Below are positions 4,161-5,659 of a stretch of 5,659 nucleotides of DNA, one piece after another (the stretch's first letter is position 1; every line of letters starts with the position of its first letter). Location of the stretch: contig JAZNBZ010000037.1 in assembly GCA_045587285.1 (NCBI GenBank), positions 1 through 5,659 of the forward strand, written 5' to 3'. The notes under the pieces are model-generated. The model was not told the origin of the DNA. It saw nothing but the letters and a program-made list of their open reading frames with translations, and made no database searches. The position numbers and the translations under genes are program-made. The DNA comes from Flemingiibacterium sp045587285. GTDB taxonomy: Bacteria; Bacillota; Clostridia; Oscillospirales; CAG-272.

Positions 4161-5570
4161 ATGGTATTTTCGTCTACCGTTTTTCTGTTTATATTCTTGC
4201 CCGCGCTGTGGCTTATTCATACGCTGATACCGCAAAAATATCTCGCGGCACGCAACGTCGTACTCGCCGCGGCAAGCCTTCTATTCTACGCGTACGGTGA
4301 GCCCGTTTACATAATCCTTATGGTCGGCTCCGTGCTTTTCAACTGGGCTATGACCTTGCTTATGTCCAAATGCGAGGACAAATGGCAGTCGGTCGTCTGC
4401 ACGGCGTGCGTAGCCGTTGACCTCGCAGCACTTGGCTTCTTCAAGTACGTGCCGTGGCTGACCTCGCTCGTAAACTCTGCACTGTCGCTCGATATTCCCG
4501 TACCCGAGCTGACTATCCCCGTCGGCATCTCCTTCTACACATTCCAGATGCTCTCCTACGTCGTTGACGTGCGCCGCGGTAAGACCGAGGTACAGAAAAG
4601 CTTCGGCAACCTCTTTTTATACATATCCTTCTTCCCACAGCTCATCGCCGGCCCTATCGTAAAATACGGCGACATAAAGGAGCAGATCTCCGAGCGTACC
4701 GTAACGCTTGAAAAAACCGCGCTCGGCATACGCCGATTTATCTACGGTCTTTCTAAAAAGGTGCTCGTATCAAACACCGCCGCAGTTATCTCGCAGGCGG
4801 CGTTCGGCGCTGACACGCCCTCGAGCGCACTCGCTTGGGCAGGCGCTATCGCGTACTGTATACAGCTCTACTTCGACTTCTCGGGCTACTCCGATATGGC
4901 AATAGGTCTTGCACGCATCTTCGGCTTCGACCTTCTCGAAAACTTCAACTATCCCTACTGTGCACGCTGTATCCGCGACTTTTGGAAGCGCTGGCACATC
5001 TCGCTCACGTCGTGGTTCCGCGAGTACGTATACTTCCCTCTCGGCGGTAACCGCCGCGGCAAGGCGCGCACTATCTTCAACCGCCTCGCGGTGTTCTTCT
5101 TGACGGGACTCTGGCACGGTGCAAACTTCACCTTCATCGTGTGGGGACTCTGGCACGGACTTCTTATGATGCTCGAGCAGGTAACCGACGTCGAGCGCAT
5201 CTCGAAAAAGCCGTATCTGCGTCCGCTGTTCCATATCTACACACTTCTTGCGGTGTGCCTCGGCTTCGTTGTGTTCAACTCGCCGAGCGTAGGCTTTGCC
5301 GCACGCTACATCGGCAGAATGTTTTCCTTCGGCGGCAGCGGCGCGGACGCGCTCGCGCTCCTTACGCCCTACACCGTTATGATGCTTATCCTCGGCATAA
5401 TATTCGCCCTGCCCGTACTGCCCGCGCTAAAGCGTTTTTGCGCGGCAAGCGAAAAGCGCGCACGCGTCGGCGAGGCGGTTGGCTACGCTATGAGCGTACC
5501 GCTTCTCGTGCTGTGCGTGATGACGCTCGCATCGAGCTCGTTCAACCCGTTCATCTACTATAACTTCTAA
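4161..5570 (+). CDS. MBOAT-family O-acyltransferase, AlgI/DltB type
   Basis: The 469-residue polytopic membrane protein is the usual length for AlgI/DltB-type members of the membrane-bound O-acyltransferase family. These move an acyl group across the membrane for O-acylation of an exported polymer such as alginate, cellulose or teichoic acid. Family landmarks in order are PVGISFYTFQMLSYVVDVRR (120-139), FFPQLIAGPI (157-166), YFDFSGYSDMAIGLARIFGF (237-256), NFNYPY (261-266), DFWKRWHISLTSWFREYVYF (273-292) with LGGNRRG after it, and TGLWHGANFTF (315-325). His279 and His319 fall where the two conserved histidines of the family are expected, His319 being the likely catalytic one. About ten hydrophobic segments cover the rest. 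The codon third positions are notably GC-rich compared with the surface protein gene to the left. A second gene starts 15 bp after the stop, suggesting an operon. The substrate cannot be told from sequence; the order MBOAT then exported partner is more like algI-algX/J than a dlt operon, as no dltA/dltC is visible here. Confidence 0.95.
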   Translation: MVFSSTVFLFIFLPALWLIHTLIPQKYLAARNVVLAAASLLFYAYGEPVYIILMVGSVLFNWAMTLLMSKCEDKWQSVVCTACVAVDLAALGFFKYVPWLTSLVNSALSLDIPVPELTIPVGISFYTFQMLSYVVDVRRGKTEVQKSFGNLFLYISFFPQLIAGPIVKYGDIKEQISERTVTLEKTALGIRRFIYGLSKKVLVSNTAAVISQAAFGADTPSSALAWAGAIAYCIQLYFDFSGYSDMAIGLARIFGFDLLENFNYPYCARCIRDFWKRWHISLTSWFREYVYFPLGGNRRGKARTIFNRLAVFFLTGLWHGANFTFIVWGLWHGLLMMLEQVTDVERISKKPYLRPLFHIYTLLAVCLGFVVFNSPSVGFAARYIGRMFSFGGSGADALALLTPYTVMMLILGIIFALPVLPALKRFCAASEKRARVGEAVGYAMSVPLLVLCVMTLASSSFNPFIYYNF

Positions 5571-5577
5571 AAGGAGG
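5571..5577 (+). promoter_or_regulatory. Ribosome binding site of the downstream gene
   Basis: AAGGAGG begins immediately after the MBOAT stop codon and is eight bases before the next ATG. This supports co-transcription and a strong independent start for the second gene. Confidence 0.85.
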
Positions 5578-5585
5578 ACGCGCGT

Positions 5586-5659
5586 ATGAATACGAAAAAA
5601 ATACTTCTCATAATATACTGCGTGCTCTTTTTCCTGCCGTGCGCCTTCTTCTCGCTCGG
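5586..5659 (+). CDS. 5' end of a membrane-anchored or exported protein, probable acyltransfer partner (partial)
   Basis: Twenty-four codons are visible: MNTKKILLIIYCVLFFLPCA then FFSL, running off the window. Lys-Lys followed by a long hydrophobic stretch marks a signal peptide or N-terminal anchor. Genes directly after an AlgI-type MBOAT gene commonly encode an extracytoplasmic SGNH/DHHW-type O-acetyltransferase (AlgX/AlgJ-like). That assignment here rests on context alone, since no catalytic motif is inside the window. Confidence 0.8.
   Translation, partial: MNTKKILLIIYCVLFFLPCAFFSL

Noticed and set aside
4770..5234. 154-codon minus frame within the MBOAT gene
   Set aside because: Highly charged antisense shadow of a strongly supported membrane protein gene in GC-rich DNA.

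Overview
The window looks like chromosomal DNA of a low- to mid-GC Gram-positive bacterium, most likely a gut-type clostridium (Oscillospiraceae/Lachnospiraceae-like). The reasons are AGGAGG-type ribosome sites, consensus sigma-A promoters, a Firmicutes-style surface protein with Asn/Asp-rich linkers, and a CCA-encoding tRNA pair. This placement is inference; no rRNA or other phylogenetic marker is present.

Left end (1-310). The last codons of an unidentified gene are followed by a good promoter, a ribosome site and a start codon. These lead almost directly into what looks like the last ~30 codons of an LrgB-family membrane protein and a very strong terminator. I read this as a collapsed lrgAB-type operon whose control signals survive while nearly all the coding sequence is gone.

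Centre left (387-2735). One large minus-strand gene encodes a 757-residue exported, membrane-anchored protein. It has a signal peptide, twenty cysteines in a DnaJ-like CxxCxGxG zinc-finger region, two tandem 113-residue repeats, a third beta-rich region, a stalk domain, one C-terminal membrane helix and a basic tail. It has its own promoter and ribosome site.

Centre (2740-4160). About 1.4 kb has no protein gene. On the minus strand a consensus promoter drives tRNA-Leu(UAA) and initiator tRNA-fMet, then a terminator. Beyond that lie two ~270-bp tandem units. Each starts with a copy of the tRNA-fMet 3' half (anticodon to CCA). It continues with a conserved GC-rich block, a length-variable hairpin, a 37-bp palindrome whose arms differ between copies in a compensatory way, an anticodon-arm-like sequence in the opposite orientation, and a terminator-like hairpin. 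Two more minus-strand terminators follow. These units are the most unusual part of the window: tRNA-derived structured repeats with no identified function.

Right end (4058-5659). A plus-strand promoter and ribosome site precede an MBOAT O-acyltransferase of the AlgI/DltB type. Eight bases past its own strong ribosome site a second gene begins, with a hydrophobic N-terminus, and runs off the window. By analogy with AlgI-type systems the pair probably O-acylates a cell-surface or exported polymer, the MBOAT protein passing acyl groups across the membrane to an extracytoplasmic partner.
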